A DNA stretch of 64,000 bases from Amphritea balenae (lineage in GTDB: Bacteria > Pseudomonadota > Gammaproteobacteria > Pseudomonadales > Balneatricaceae), in NCBI RefSeq assembly GCF_003858655.1, contig NZ_RQXV01000014.1, positions 1-64,000 on the forward strand. The letters run 5' to 3'. The notes below the pieces were generated by a model. It saw nothing but the letters and a program-made list of their open reading frames with translations. It was not told the DNA's origin and ran no database searches. Positions within the stretch are counted from its first letter, which is position 1. Every line of letters begins with the position of its first letter. Shown piece after piece: positions 48,263-57,839 of this stretch. A program made the position numbers and the translations under genes.

Positions 48263-48384
48263 CGTATGCATCCTGTTGGGTTAGTCTTTATCAGTCGGGA
48301 AGACTGTGCCGTAGCTTGAGAGTCGCCAGTCATCAACTGGTTGTTACTCCAGGCTTTTCCGATTGAAATGTGATTAATCATCAT
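48259..48384 (-). CDS. Possible 41-codon leader ORF coupled to the beta-subunit start
   Basis: ATG at 48384 has a very strong ribosome site, AGGAGGGG, 5 nt upstream. The frame runs through the broken gamma duplicate (in a different frame from the gamma remnant) and stops at TGA 48259, overlapping the beta ATG (ATGA). The peptide has no recognisable domain. It may serve translational coupling of beta, or be a by-product of the duplication. Confidence 0.35.
   Translation of the reverse strand: MMINHISIGKAWSNNQLMTGDSQATAQSSRLIKTNPTGCIR
48281..48351 (-). pseudogene. Frameshifted duplicate of the 3' end of the QHNDH gamma gene
   Basis: On the minus strand this stretch encodes DDWR...GTVFPTDKD then stop, the exact C-terminus of the gamma subunit, with LSSY in place of NL. 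Upstream, WSNN-Q resembles the WNKNAAQ of gamma but in another frame. The DNA around GGCACAGTCTTCCCGACTGA is identical in both copies. It is a degenerate partial tandem duplication lying 49 bp downstream of the intact gene. Confidence 0.85.
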
Positions 48385-48399
48385 CAACACCCCTCCTGA

Positions 48400-48726
48400 T
48401 TAATCTTTATCAGTCGGGAAGACTGTGCCAAGATTCCTCCAGTCATCACCCGACTGGGCCGCATTCTTATTCCAGTCCGGATAGGTATTCATCATGTCCG
48501 GCACCTGGGCAGGCCACCAGCATGGATCGGCACAACCGTACAGATCAGATTCCATTGGCTGACACAACGAGGTCACAGAACCAAAGGCATCGATCTCCCA
48601 ACCGGGATCGGTGGTTGCGGTACAGCCGGCCAGTGATTGCATTGCGACGACTTCTTCTACCTGATCATCGGCAACAGCCTTGCTCAGGGTTTGTGCTTTG
48701 TTATTAACAGGCTTGAGATGTTTCAT
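48400..48726 (-). CDS. qhpC: Quinohemoprotein amine dehydrogenase, gamma subunit precursor (CTQ-bearing)
   Basis: 108 residues. It lacks a signal peptide but has a leader of about 28 residues, then the mature chain. All crosslinking residues known from the Pseudomonas/Paracoccus enzymes are present with a constant offset of 28: Cys35-Glu44, Cys55-Asp61 and Cys69-Asp77 for thioether bridges, and Cys65-Trp71 for the cysteine tryptophylquinone cofactor. Motifs: [32 protein letters not shown]. The radical SAM gene ends 1 bp upstream. The cofactor oxidises primary amines to aldehydes and passes electrons to the alpha hemes. Confidence 0.97.
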   Translation of the reverse strand: MKHLKPVNNKAQTLSKAVADDQVEEVVAMQSLAGCTATTDPGWEIDAFGSVTSLCQPMESDLYGCADPCWWPAQVPDMMNTYPDWNKNAAQSGDDWRNLGTVFPTDKD

Positions 48727-48727
48727 A

Positions 48728-50161
48728 TCAGTGAGCCCTCCGGGGAGATATGTAACTGTCGATATAGGCCGGATTTTCGGCCATGATGCGGCTGTAAACT
48801 TCGATACCGAAGTCCACCCAGTCGCGCATCAGATCGCAGTAGTGATAAACGGGATGAGTCGGGTCTTCATAACGGGCGTAACTTTCGTGGTAACAGCCGC
48901 CTGAGCAGAGATTACGAATACGGCAATCTGAGCAACCGGTGTCGGTACGATCAAGCCGTTGTTCCAGGAACTCTCCCAAACGAGGCTTATCCAGACCAGA
49001 TTGCACATCGCCAAAAGTATCCAGATCGGAACCGGTAAATCGGTGACACAAGTTCAGACCACCTTCGTGGTCTACCGCCAGCATGGCAACACCAGCACCA
49101 CAGGGTAGTGCCTTCTTGTTGCCTTCATGCAAATCAGTAATCAGCTGATGCATATTGGAAAAACCGATATTGCGGTGTTCCAACGCCGCCTCAAGGTACT
49201 CGCGACCTAATGCCTTCATATTGGCAAAAACGTCAACCAGTTCCTCATTACTCAGGTTGTAATAGCTGATATCACCGGATGTCACCGGGGCAAAACCTAC
49301 TTCAGCAAACCCCAGCTCATTGAACAGGTGATCCCAGATCTGTCGGATATCGGTAACCCCTTTGGTCAAGGTTACCCGGGCACCTACAGGACGAGACGGA
49401 TACCGGGATAACAACATCTTAGCCTTACGGCTAACAACATCGTAAGTCCCCTGCCCACCGACAGTAATCCGGTTTTTGTCATGAATTGTTTTTGGTCCAT
49501 CCATGCTGATTGAAAGTCCGAAACGATGCTCGCTAAGCCAGTCAGCAATTTCTTCGGTCAACAACGTAGCGTTGGTGGTCATAGTGAAATCAACCGGCTT
49601 ATTCAGTTCAGCAAAACGCTGCTCCGAATAAGCAACTACCTCTTTAATCAGTGCCAGATTGGACAACGGCTCGCCACCGAAGAACACAATGTTATAGCGT
49701 GACTCATCCGGCGACTCTATCAGTAGCATTTCAATCGACTGTTTAGCCGTTTCAAATGCCATCTTTTTGCCCGCAGACGGCTTATCCAGATCTTCCTTAT
49801 AGCAATAACTGCAACTCAGGTTACACCCGGTATTTACATTTAAAACCAGTGTATTGAGTGGAAATTCAGTGATCTTTTTAAGCGCGATCTCTGGTGTTAA
49901 TGGCGATCCATCGGTAATCAGCTCCAGGGCGATCAGCTCAGCCAGTGTTTCACTGATCTGCTCTACCGAGAACTGCTGCTGTAACTCACTGATAATCTGT
50001 TCAGCGGTCTGCATCGGGCTGCTACGCAGCAGCCCTATCAGTTCAGCTGTCAGGCCATCAAGTTCAAACAGACTACTAGACGGAATATGGAACAACATCT
50101 GCCGGGAGCTTACGTCGACCAGGTGCAGGTTATTCTCTACCAGATTTAATTGGGCGCCCAT
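48728..50161 (-). CDS. qhpD: Radical SAM maturase for QHNDH gamma subunit (QhpD/PeaB)
   Basis: 477 residues. A PqqD-like N-terminal region (about 1-95) precedes the radical SAM core with Cys113, Cys117 and Cys120 (GCNLSCSYC), and a SPASM domain with auxiliary-cluster cysteines at the C-terminus ([19 protein letters not shown]). It forms the intrapeptide Cys-to-Asp/Glu thioether bonds of the gamma subunit. ATG 50161 has GAGGAGGG upstream. It lies between alpha and gamma, as in other qhp operons. Confidence 0.95.
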   Translation of the reverse strand: MGAQLNLVENNLHLVDVSSRQMLFHIPSSSLFELDGLTAELIGLLRSSPMQTAEQIISELQQQFSVEQISETLAELIALELITDGSPLTPEIALKKITEFPLNTLVLNVNTGCNLSCSYCYKEDLDKPSAGKKMAFETAKQSIEMLLIESPDESRYNIVFFGGEPLSNLALIKEVVAYSEQRFAELNKPVDFTMTTNATLLTEEIADWLSEHRFGLSISMDGPKTIHDKNRITVGGQGTYDVVSRKAKMLLSRYPSRPVGARVTLTKGVTDIRQIWDHLFNELGFAEVGFAPVTSGDISYYNLSNEELVDVFANMKALGREYLEAALEHRNIGFSNMHQLITDLHEGNKKALPCGAGVAMLAVDHEGGLNLCHRFTGSDLDTFGDVQSGLDKPRLGEFLEQRLDRTDTGCSDCRIRNLCSGGCYHESYARYEDPTHPVYHYCDLMRDWVDFGIEVYSRIMAENPAYIDSYISPRRAH

Positions 50162-50241
50162 AGAACGGCCCTCCTCACTTTTATTATTTTCATCATGCTG
50201 TCATTACTCACAGCATCTGTGATTTATAAGTCAGGTAAACC

Positions 50242-51843
50242 TTATGGCAGAGGTGGATTATTCCAGCGCTGAACGGTCACAATCATCTGAGCTTCAGCAG
50301 TCAGTGATTCACCCTGTTCTATAACATCGGCCACCACTTTCAGATTACCGGCATTATTGGTCGACATACGACGCTCTGGGTTTGGTCCGGCAGCTCCAGC
50401 AGTAAAGACACCGGTTTTCGCATTCATTGTTCCGGCAAAGTGTGTATCACGATCTGCTTCAGCTTGTGCATCAAAAGGCTCTACATGCCATTTGGCCGGC
50501 ACAAAACCGATGCGCATGTCATCTTCAGTACCCGCCTGACCGTCTGAGCCATTGGCCCAGGCTTCAGCCTGGAAGTGACCATTAAATTTTGGTGTTGAGC
50601 CACCGTTACCACCCACCCGTGCTACCGAGAATTCAGGGATAACTTTAATGCTACCGATCTGATCAAACACATTGATCGTGGCACCATTGGCCTTACCCGC
50701 TTTAACCTTACGTTCACCGGGTGTTGCTGAATTAACCGCAGTTGCCTGAACAACCACTTTGTTTTCATCGCGGTAAAGCTCACTAACGACCTTAACGCCT
50801 TCACCTAAGGAGATATTCTTACCCAGGCCCGTACCCACTAGAGTCAGCACCTCTGTGCTGCCGGTACGAATATATTCAGGCTGAACAGACAACAATTTTT
50901 CGGTACTGCCCGCACGAACGGCCTTAAAATCCATGCCCGATTCATCATGAATCGTTTCAAACATTCGACCATTCAACTCAGTACCATCTGCCGACGCTGC
51001 GAATACCTGACGCATCTTTACACCGTCGATATTCAGATTGGCACGCCATTCATAACCGGTATATACAATGGCTGAGCCACCACCTTTCAATGCGGAGCCA
51101 TCGGCATATTCACCATCAACTTTGACCTTATACTGATCACCTTTACCGCCGGCCACAGTCATCACACCACGGATATCACCTTTACCCGGCATCTGCGCAC
51201 TAAAACTCCAGCTGCCGCTCATCAGTTGCTTATCCATGTTCTGCCACTTATCCCAGCTGGCCGATTGCAAAGGCAGGTTATTCGCCAGTTCCGGCACCAT
51301 CTTTTTAAATGCCAGATCCATCCAGTCCCGATCACGGGCAAGCGCCTGATATTCCAACGTTGGCCACTGCCCCATATGGAAATGAACCAGATTTTCCCAC
51401 TCTGATGCCGGACGACGTTGTAGCGCCACCCTGGCACCGGAATGGCAACGGGAGCACATTTCAGTGAAATCTGATGACTCAAAATTTTCCATGGTATTCA
51501 AGCGACGTTCCATCGCGTAACGGGAACCCGCTGTTTCTTCCGGCGCCAGCCCCTGCTTATCAGCAAAGTACTTGACCAAAGTACGGCGTTCTTCATCACT
51601 TACCTGAAGACCGTGCATTACCTGCATTCGAGCGATGGTCATTAACCATCCTTCAGGGGTTTTACGCTGGTGGCTCATACGACTGAACGTCGATGTATCA
51701 GCATTCTCTTCGGTATGACAGGCAAGACATTTTTCGCGGATTATTGATTCAGCATCGGCTGCGGCTTGCACAGTCCCCTGGGGCAACATCAAACCTGTGA
51801 GCAATAATCCACCCGCTATTTGGGGGAGTTTTAATTTCTTCAT
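50242..51843 (-). CDS. qhpA: Quinohemoprotein amine dehydrogenase, alpha subunit (diheme)
   Basis: 533 residues: signal peptide (cleavage near TVQA-AAD), an N-terminal diheme cytochrome domain with CLACH (Cys39-His43) and CSRCH (Cys130-His134), then beta-rich domains to the C-terminus. It holds the hemes that take electrons from the CTQ cofactor and pass them to periplasmic carriers. ATG 51843 has AGGAG upstream; the longer in-frame extension runs into the promoter. It is the first gene of the alpha-radSAM-gamma-beta operon with a -24/-12 promoter upstream. Confidence 0.96.
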   Translation of the reverse strand: MKKLKLPQIAGGLLLTGLMLPQGTVQAAADAESIIREKCLACHTEENADTSTFSRMSHQRKTPEGWLMTIARMQVMHGLQVSDEERRTLVKYFADKQGLAPEETAGSRYAMERRLNTMENFESSDFTEMCSRCHSGARVALQRRPASEWENLVHFHMGQWPTLEYQALARDRDWMDLAFKKMVPELANNLPLQSASWDKWQNMDKQLMSGSWSFSAQMPGKGDIRGVMTVAGGKGDQYKVKVDGEYADGSALKGGGSAIVYTGYEWRANLNIDGVKMRQVFAASADGTELNGRMFETIHDESGMDFKAVRAGSTEKLLSVQPEYIRTGSTEVLTLVGTGLGKNISLGEGVKVVSELYRDENKVVVQATAVNSATPGERKVKAGKANGATINVFDQIGSIKVIPEFSVARVGGNGGSTPKFNGHFQAEAWANGSDGQAGTEDDMRIGFVPAKWHVEPFDAQAEADRDTHFAGTMNAKTGVFTAGAAGPNPERRMSTNNAGNLKVVADVIEQGESLTAEAQMIVTVQRWNNPPLP

Positions 51844-51916
51844 CAAGGCCAGACTCCTTTTATGTTTATTGTGGGGTAACGAAAAGCTACCCATAGTTCT
51901 GTCCTGCCCAGATATA

Positions 51917-51934
51917 TTGCACAGCATATGCCAA
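51917..51934 (-). promoter_or_regulatory. Sigma-54 (-24/-12) promoter of the QHNDH operon
   Basis: On the minus strand, TTGGCATATGCTGTGCAA has GG and GC exactly 12 nt apart, with TGGCA at -24 and TGCA at -12. It lies about 75 bp upstream of qhpA, leaving a normal leader, and a sigma-54 activator gene is nearby. Confidence 0.7.
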
Positions 51935-52216
51935 AAACATAAAAACTATATTTTTCAATTAGATAGATAAAATAAGGGGATTTACTTACAGATGAACGGC
52001 TCGATAGAACTGTTCCATTCCGCGACAGGTTGTTCAGAAATGTAACACTGACCAACCGGGAGCCGCCGCATTGCAGGCTCATGATCAACACAGCCTTGCA
52101 CTGACTTATTTTTTTACACTCTGTCTCATTGTAAAACAGTCCGCAGAATCCTGTTTATTCTAACAAAACCCTCAATAGCCTTTATAAATCAGTACTTTAA
52201 ATCAGTTTATTCACTC

Positions 52217-52232
52217 TGGCATGACGCTTGCC
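52217..52232 (+). promoter_or_regulatory. Sigma-54 (-24/-12) promoter of the aldehyde dehydrogenase at 52347
   Basis: TGGCATGACGCTTGCC has the invariant GG (52218-52219) and GC (52230-52231) 12 nt apart and a good TTGC -12 element. It faces away from the qhpA promoter across a 503-bp gap that has no gene and is likely to hold shared activator sites. Confidence 0.75.
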
Positions 52233-52346
52233 ACATTTAAGCAACAAAGTGTCAGACCATCGCAATCGACAGAGTGCCTGGCTGACTTGTTTTTAAACAG
52301 TTATCTCGAAACAAATATCTGCTAACAACAATAAGAAGGTTTAAAT

Positions 52347-53846
52347 ATGAGCGAATCACAACAGTCACCCTCTACAGCGGCACTGGACTTTATTCAACGT
52401 CAACATAAGTTTCTGATTGGCGATCAGTGGCTTGCTGCTGAAGATGGCCGCACTTTACCTGTTATAAACCCTGCTGATGGAGAACAACTGGCAACGGTTC
52501 CCAGCGGTACTAAAGCCGATATAGATAAAGCAGTAGCAATGGCGCGGCAAACCTTTGACGATTCAGACTGGAGCCGTATTAAGCCGGTTGATCGTCAAAA
52601 GCTGTTATGGAATTTTGCTGATCTGATTGAAAAAAATGCCGGACTTCTGGCTGAGATTGAATCCCTTGATAACGGTAAAAGCGTTGTTATCGCAGAACAT
52701 GTCGATATTCGCCTGGCGGTGGATTTTCTACGCTACATGGCAGGCTTCGCAACTAAGATTGAAGGCCGTAGTGTTGATGTATCAGTACCCTTCATGCCAG
52801 ATGCCCAGTTCCACGGCTATACCCGTCGTGAAGCAGTGGGTGTAGTCGGCGCCATTGTCGCATGGAATTTCCCACTGCTACTGGCCTGCTGGAAGCTGGG
52901 TCCAGCGCTGGCTACCGGTTGCACCGTAGTACTGAAACCCGCCGATGAAACCCCACTGACCGCTCTGATGCTGGGTGAACTGGCACTGGAAGCAGGCTAT
53001 CCACCGGGCGTGCTGAACGTCGTGACCGGTACCGGTATTGAAGCGGGTGCGGCGTTGTCGCACCACCCGGATGTCGACAAACTGACATTCACCGGATCAA
53101 CGGAAGTAGGTAAACTGATCGGTAAAGCGGCCATGGATACGATGACCCGGGTTACCCTCGAACTGGGCGGTAAGTCACCCACTATTGTACTTGAAGATGC
53201 CGATCTGCAGAACGCAGCAGCCGGTGCCGCCAATGCTATCTTCTTCAATCAGGGACAGGTTTGCTGTGCCGGTTCCCGCCTCTATGTACATAAGAAGCAC
53301 TTCGATAACGTAGTTGCTGATATCTCCGATATCGCTTCAGGCATGACGCTGGGCGCAGGTTTGGATCCATTAGCTCAGATGGGGCCGCTGGTAAGTGCGA
53401 AACAACAACAACGGGTGTGTAACTACATCGAACAGGGGCGCAACAGTGGCGCTACTATCACAACGGGCGGTGGTGCAGTTGACGGCCCAGGCTTCTTTGT
53501 TAAACCAACTGTGATGGTAGATGTTAATCAGAATTCAAGTGTAGTGCAGGAAGAGATCTTCGGCCCGGTATTAGTGGCGATGCCGTTTGATGATATTGAA
53601 GAAGCCGTTCGTATCGCCAATGACAGTCAGTATGGTCTGGGCGCTAGCATCTGGTCCAACAACCTGTCGCAGGTGCATCGTATGATTCCACGCATTAAAT
53701 CCGGCTCAGTCTGGGTAAACTGCCATACCGCACTTGATCCTGCTCTGCCATTTGGCGGTTATAAGCAATCGGGGCTCGGCCGCGAAATGGGTAGCGATGT
53801 GATCGAGCACTACACCGAAGTTAAATCGGTACTGATGAGCATCTAA
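52347..53846 (+). CDS. Aldehyde dehydrogenase, phenylacetaldehyde dehydrogenase-like
   Basis: 499 residues. Catalytic Cys306 lies in GQVCCAGSR and Glu272 in LELGGKSPT; the cofactor motif AWNFPLLLA is near 172-180. The sequence type is that of phenylacetaldehyde dehydrogenases (FeaB/PadA/PeaE-like), which oxidise aldehydes released by amine dehydrogenases. It is divergent from qhpA and has its own sigma-54 promoter, making it the natural next step after QHNDH. Intrinsic terminator downstream. Confidence 0.92.
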   Translation: MSESQQSPSTAALDFIQRQHKFLIGDQWLAAEDGRTLPVINPADGEQLATVPSGTKADIDKAVAMARQTFDDSDWSRIKPVDRQKLLWNFADLIEKNAGLLAEIESLDNGKSVVIAEHVDIRLAVDFLRYMAGFATKIEGRSVDVSVPFMPDAQFHGYTRREAVGVVGAIVAWNFPLLLACWKLGPALATGCTVVLKPADETPLTALMLGELALEAGYPPGVLNVVTGTGIEAGAALSHHPDVDKLTFTGSTEVGKLIGKAAMDTMTRVTLELGGKSPTIVLEDADLQNAAAGAANAIFFNQGQVCCAGSRLYVHKKHFDNVVADISDIASGMTLGAGLDPLAQMGPLVSAKQQQRVCNYIEQGRNSGATITTGGGAVDGPGFFVKPTVMVDVNQNSSVVQEEIFGPVLVAMPFDDIEEAVRIANDSQYGLGASIWSNNLSQVHRMIPRIKSGSVWVNCHTALDPALPFGGYKQSGLGREMGSDVIEHYTEVKSVLMSI

Positions 53847-53867
53847 AAAACTTGTCTGTACGCCAAT

Positions 53868-53898
53868 AAAAAGGAGGCTTCGGCCTCCTTTTTTTATT
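53868..53898 (+). terminator. Intrinsic terminator of the aldehyde dehydrogenase gene
   Basis: AAAAAGGAGGC / GCCTCCTTTTT stem with a TTCG tetraloop and a run of T. Confidence 0.95.
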
Positions 53899-54139
53899 GT
53901 GTTATCAAGCCCTTGCTGCCTGATTTGACGGACAATCTGACAAATTTACACACTAGTAATCATAATGCTCAACATTGCAAGGTAACTATACTTGTAACCA
54001 CTCATTGAATATCAATCTAAATCTAAACTATTCATATCAACAATCTGAACTAGTCTTACTTAACCGCCCCGTTTCAACTTTTAAGTATCGTAATTTCGCT
54101 TATATTTAGCGGCTGTTTACGTAAAGCAAGGAGGCTAAA

Positions 54140-54973
54140 ATGATATTCAACAAACGAATTCTGCTGGTATTGGATGGTGGAAATTACTGCACAGAAGCCT
54201 ATAACCGGGCCAGACTACTCGCGAATAAAACTGACTGTGAACTTGAGCTGCTCTGGTTTGGAAAACCATCATCACAGCCTGAACTAAAAGAAAAGATAAA
54301 AGCTTATGACAATGCCGATCAGATATATCGACAGGTACAATCAACGGAGTTACTCAAGACTGTCCAACAACTCTGGGATGATGACCATTTCACTCTATTG
54401 ATCAAAGGTTGCGATGACCGGCACAACGGCGAGTCAATGCTCACCCCTACCGACTGGAAATTACTCAGGCATACCCCTTGCCCGGTACTATTAATTAAAC
54501 GCAGGCATGCCTGGCACGGTGAAAGTATTGTTGCTGCCATTAATCCGCTGAGTAGCAAAGAGCATCAAATACATCATGACCAGAGTGTACTCAGACTAGC
54601 ATCATTTATCGCGCATCAAGAAAGCGCTAAATTGCAAACGGTGGTTGCGACCCCGGCCAGAATGCAAATGGTACCTGAGCTGCAAGTGCAGAAACTGATC
54701 GATCAACGGGCCCGTAGAGCAACCGTTGAATTAATGAATCAGCTGCAAATAACAACGCATCAACTACACATAGGACAAGGGCCTGCTGAGTGCTGGATAG
54801 CGCAGATTGCAGGAGAGCAGGATGCAGCACTGGTCATTATCAGTTCAAGGGGCCGCAGTGGCCTAAAAGGAGCTTTGTTAGGCAATACCGCAGAGCAACT
54901 TCTTGATCGTCTCGAGACCGATGTACTGGTTCTTAAACCTGGCCTGGCTGAACAGATGCCAATTTATCATTAA
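54140..54973 (+). CDS. Universal stress protein, tandem UspA domains (UspE-like)
   Basis: 277 residues with two USP domains. The second ends in the ATP-binding pattern ISSRGRSGLKGALLGNTAEQLLDRLETDVLVLKP (G-2x-G-9x-G-S/T type, split by motif). The first is diverged. Cytoplasmic stress-linked protein; the exact role is unknown. Strong ribosome site AAGGAGG before ATG 54140. The 293-bp gap upstream holds no gene. Confidence 0.88.
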   Translation: MIFNKRILLVLDGGNYCTEAYNRARLLANKTDCELELLWFGKPSSQPELKEKIKAYDNADQIYRQVQSTELLKTVQQLWDDDHFTLLIKGCDDRHNGESMLTPTDWKLLRHTPCPVLLIKRRHAWHGESIVAAINPLSSKEHQIHHDQSVLRLASFIAHQESAKLQTVVATPARMQMVPELQVQKLIDQRARRATVELMNQLQITTHQLHIGQGPAECWIAQIAGEQDAALVIISSRGRSGLKGALLGNTAEQLLDRLETDVLVLKPGLAEQMPIYH

Positions 54974-55267
54974 CAAAAGAGTGATAGGCGTTTATTGAAG
55001 CCAGATTACACATCTGGCCCAAGGCTTGATCTTGCTTTTTTCTGGTCAGCTAACAACTGTGGGGGCAATGAGTAACACAACACCTGATGCCAGTATTTTC
55101 ATGTGAATACGTTGAGTTGCGCCCCTTCCTTCAGCCTACGGGCTAAACAGATAGTTAAATAAAATGAGATGTTTTCGCCAAATTTATCCTAGTCTATACA
55201 CAATTGGCTGACGCTATTCAGAAGCCGATGTACAGTCGCTTTGAAAACAAGTGCAGGAGATAACGCA

Positions 55268-56176
55268 GTGATCCAAACGAGATTTATGGTGTGTGTGCGT
55301 TTATGTCTGATTCTTTTTGCCTGGCTTCTAATTATGGCTGTGGCCCATCACGTATTACACGCTAATTCTCAATTCGTATTGAAGCTCCTTGCTCATCCTA
55401 TCCTTACAATTTTGGCCGCAGTTGGAGGATTAAGCGTCTTGATTTACTTCATAATTTGGAGCCTGCCGAAGGCTGAACGACCAGGTTGGAAGGGTGGTTT
55501 AACTATTGTGGTTTGGTCGGCATTGATAGTTATAGGGCACGGTGTGTCCCATCTAGGCGAAAGTAATGCAGAAGCTGTTCTTAATCAACTACAGGATATG
55601 ATGGGGATGGTTGGATTTATCCTTTTAGCCTGCATGTATGCACTGTTTTTGGCCATGCCCTTTGTTGCTGGAGTAGAAATTGGATTATTAATCATGGCCA
55701 TATTTGGTGTAACAGGGGTATTAGTAGCCTATGGAGGCACTCTGATCGGACTTAATCTCGCCTATGGTGCAGGAAGGTTGTTACCTCCTTCGCTGCTACA
55801 AAAGTGGCTACAAAAATTTGGGTTGCAGCATAAGGCCGAAGACGTCGATGATCTCTTAGAACAGCTGGTAAGAGGGCAAACATGGTTATGTCGCTTAGGA
55901 GAAGTTCTCCTTCGAAACCGTTATGTAACTCTTGCAGTGTGTTTGAACTTTCCTGGCAATAGCGTTATTGGCGGTGGTGGGGGGCTATCTTTACTTTCGG
56001 GAATGAGTAAACGATTAATTACCTGGCCTTATTTTCTGATGATGACTGCGATTGCAACTCTACCTATTCCTCTATTGGTATTATTTGGTTTCCTAAATAT
56101 TGATAGAGTGACAGAGCATAGTGGTTGGCTTCATGATCTACTCGATTTTCTTTATAGCTGGCTGCCATTAACCTGA
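55268..56176 (+). CDS. Polytopic membrane protein, distantly DedA/VTT-like
   Basis: 302 residues with about six to seven helices. The middle has FVAGVEIGLLIMAIFGVTG and the later segment RNRYVTLAVCLNFPGNSVIGGGGG, whose N-x-P-G-N and Gly run resemble the re-entrant loops of DedA/VTT proteins; the assignment is tentative. GTG 55268 has AGGAG 8 nt upstream; a TTG at 55241 is the longer alternative. Its codon use seems somewhat different from neighbours by eye. It sits alone between the stress protein and the ectoine genes. Confidence 0.65.
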   Translation: MIQTRFMVCVRLCLILFAWLLIMAVAHHVLHANSQFVLKLLAHPILTILAAVGGLSVLIYFIIWSLPKAERPGWKGGLTIVVWSALIVIGHGVSHLGESNAEAVLNQLQDMMGMVGFILLACMYALFLAMPFVAGVEIGLLIMAIFGVTGVLVAYGGTLIGLNLAYGAGRLLPPSLLQKWLQKFGLQHKAEDVDDLLEQLVRGQTWLCRLGEVLLRNRYVTLAVCLNFPGNSVIGGGGGLSLLSGMSKRLITWPYFLMMTAIATLPIPLLVLFGFLNIDRVTEHSGWLHDLLDFLYSWLPLT

Positions 56177-56425
56177 CCCTACGCAACTCCAGTGTACCTT
56201 CTAACGGGGAATAATGTCTCCTCATGGCTACCAAGCAGACACTAAAAAAGAGCCGTAGAATATCAAATCTACGACTCCTCAATGTTATTCCTCAGAGCAC
56301 ACAAAGCACACCTAAATTGAACCGGCTATCGCCCTCCTGAAGGCTCTTAAATTAATTGTTTATGAAACCTGAGGTAACTTGTTGAATTGCTAAGCGGCTC
56401 AATTACTCAGGTTTTATTTGTTCAG

Positions 56426-56452
56426 ATAAAAAGAGCTGCTATGTAGCAGCTC
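56426..56452 (-). terminator. Intrinsic terminator of the ectoine operon
   Basis: GAGCTGC / GCAGCTC stem with a TA-rich loop, followed on the minus strand by TTTTTATC, 29 bp after the ectD stop. The rest of 56177-56480 holds a weak CGTAGA/TCTACG hairpin at 56254-56273 and no gene. Confidence 0.88.
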
Positions 56453-56480
56453 ATGATTTTCCGGGATTGTTCTGCCGGTT

Positions 56481-57392
56481 TTATCCGATAATGGGCGCCA
56501 GAGGTTTGATCTGCTCACGACTACAGATATATTCCGGTCTCGGGGGCTGTTCACAAAACGGAGCAACCACTTGATTGCTGACCGCGTTATAGACAAAAAA
56601 CACATTTGAACGAGGCTCAGGAGTAATATTGCCGTTAGAGCCATGCATGATATTACAATCAAATATGATTACGCTGCCAGGTTTACACTTTGCCGTCACA
56701 ATCCCCCCGCTCTTCACCATATCTTCTAACTGAGTATCTGAGGGCACACCATATTCCTGCTTCTTGAGCGAAGCCTGAAAGTGATTGTCTGGCGTCTCTC
56801 CTGCACAAGCGGCATATTGACGATGAGATCCCGGAATAAGCATCAACGGGCCGTTATGTTCAAAGTTTTCGGTCAGTGTAATCGACATACTTAGCGCCCG
56901 CATTCGAGGCATACCATCTTCTACATGCCAGGTTTCAAAGTCTGAATGCCAGTAAAATTCCTTACCTCGAAAACCAGGCTTATAGTTCAGGCGAGACTGA
57001 TGAATATATACGTCATCATTAAGAATATAACGAGCCAAATCCGCTAGCCGCTTATCAGCAGCCAGCGTACTGAATGCCGGACTGTTTTTATGCACCCGAA
57101 AAATAGACCGTACATCGCCACTTTCAGGCTCAGTGATTGTTTCTCCAGACTCTTTTACAGCATCATCACTGAGCAGTCGTTTAAGCTCCTGTTGAAACGC
57201 TTGTACTTCAGTGTCTGAAAATAGCCCCTCCAACACCATAAAACCGTTTTCTGCATATTCCCGGATCTGCTGCTCAGAAACAGGCGCTACCTTATCCTTG
57301 GGTGCATAGACAGTCGGATCCTGACGCTCAACCCATCGTTCCTGACCTTGACGGGAGGGATAGAGATCTGTCGGCTGCTCTTGGCTTGGCAT
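56481..57392 (-). CDS. ectD: Ectoine hydroxylase
   Basis: 303 residues, the usual length. A non-heme Fe(II)/2-oxoglutarate dioxygenase that makes 5-hydroxyectoine from ectoine. Iron ligands are His149, Asp151 (FYWHSDFETWHVEDGMPRMR, the EctD signature) and His250 (IMHGSNGN). ATG with AGAGG upstream, 24 bp after ectC. Its presence in the operon means hydroxyectoine is made, a protectant for salt and heat. Confidence 0.96.
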   Translation of the reverse strand: MPSQEQPTDLYPSRQGQERWVERQDPTVYAPKDKVAPVSEQQIREYAENGFMVLEGLFSDTEVQAFQQELKRLLSDDAVKESGETITEPESGDVRSIFRVHKNSPAFSTLAADKRLADLARYILNDDVYIHQSRLNYKPGFRGKEFYWHSDFETWHVEDGMPRMRALSMSITLTENFEHNGPLMLIPGSHRQYAACAGETPDNHFQASLKKQEYGVPSDTQLEDMVKSGGIVTAKCKPGSVIIFDCNIMHGSNGNITPEPRSNVFFVYNAVSNQVVAPFCEQPPRPEYICSREQIKPLAPIIG

Positions 57393-57416
57393 AAAAGTAT
57401 CCTCTTAAATTTATTA

Positions 57417-57821
57417 TCAGGCCGATACTGCTTCAGCTTCCAGTTCATAAGCACCTTCGGTGTTATGGACCTCTTTTCCGTTTAGCGGCGGGTTGAACAC
57501 ACAAGCCATCTGCATCTCTTCGAACGCGCGTAAAATATGTTTATCGTGCTTATCAAGAATATAAAGCGTACCCGGCTTAATCGGGTATTTCTTACCATCA
57601 GACAAGGTTTCAACCTCGCCTTCACCCGATACGCAGTAAACGGATTCCAGATGGTTCTGATAATGCATCTGAAAATCAGCATCCTTATAAATGGTCGTGA
57701 TATGGAAGGAGAAGCCCATATTGTCATCTTTAAGAAGCATTCGGGTGCTTTCCCAGTTCCCGTCTGGAGATACAATTCGACGATTACTTTGCTCTGCTGT
57801 CTTCAAGTCACGAACTATCAT
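57417..57821 (-). CDS. ectC: L-ectoine synthase
   Basis: 134 residues of the cupin fold, cyclising N-gamma-acetyl-diaminobutyrate to ectoine. Visible: the start [23 protein letters not shown] and the cupin core [23 protein letters not shown]. Two adjacent ATGs (57824, 57821) follow AAGGAATA; the second matches the family start. It begins 18 bp after the small ORF that separates it from ectB. Confidence 0.96.
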   Translation of the reverse strand: MIVRDLKTAEQSNRRIVSPDGNWESTRMLLKDDNMGFSFHITTIYKDADFQMHYQNHLESVYCVSGEGEVETLSDGKKYPIKPGTLYILDKHDKHILRAFEEMQMACVFNPPLNGKEVHNTEGAYELEAEAVSA

Positions 57822-57839
57822 CATTATTCCTTCATTCAA

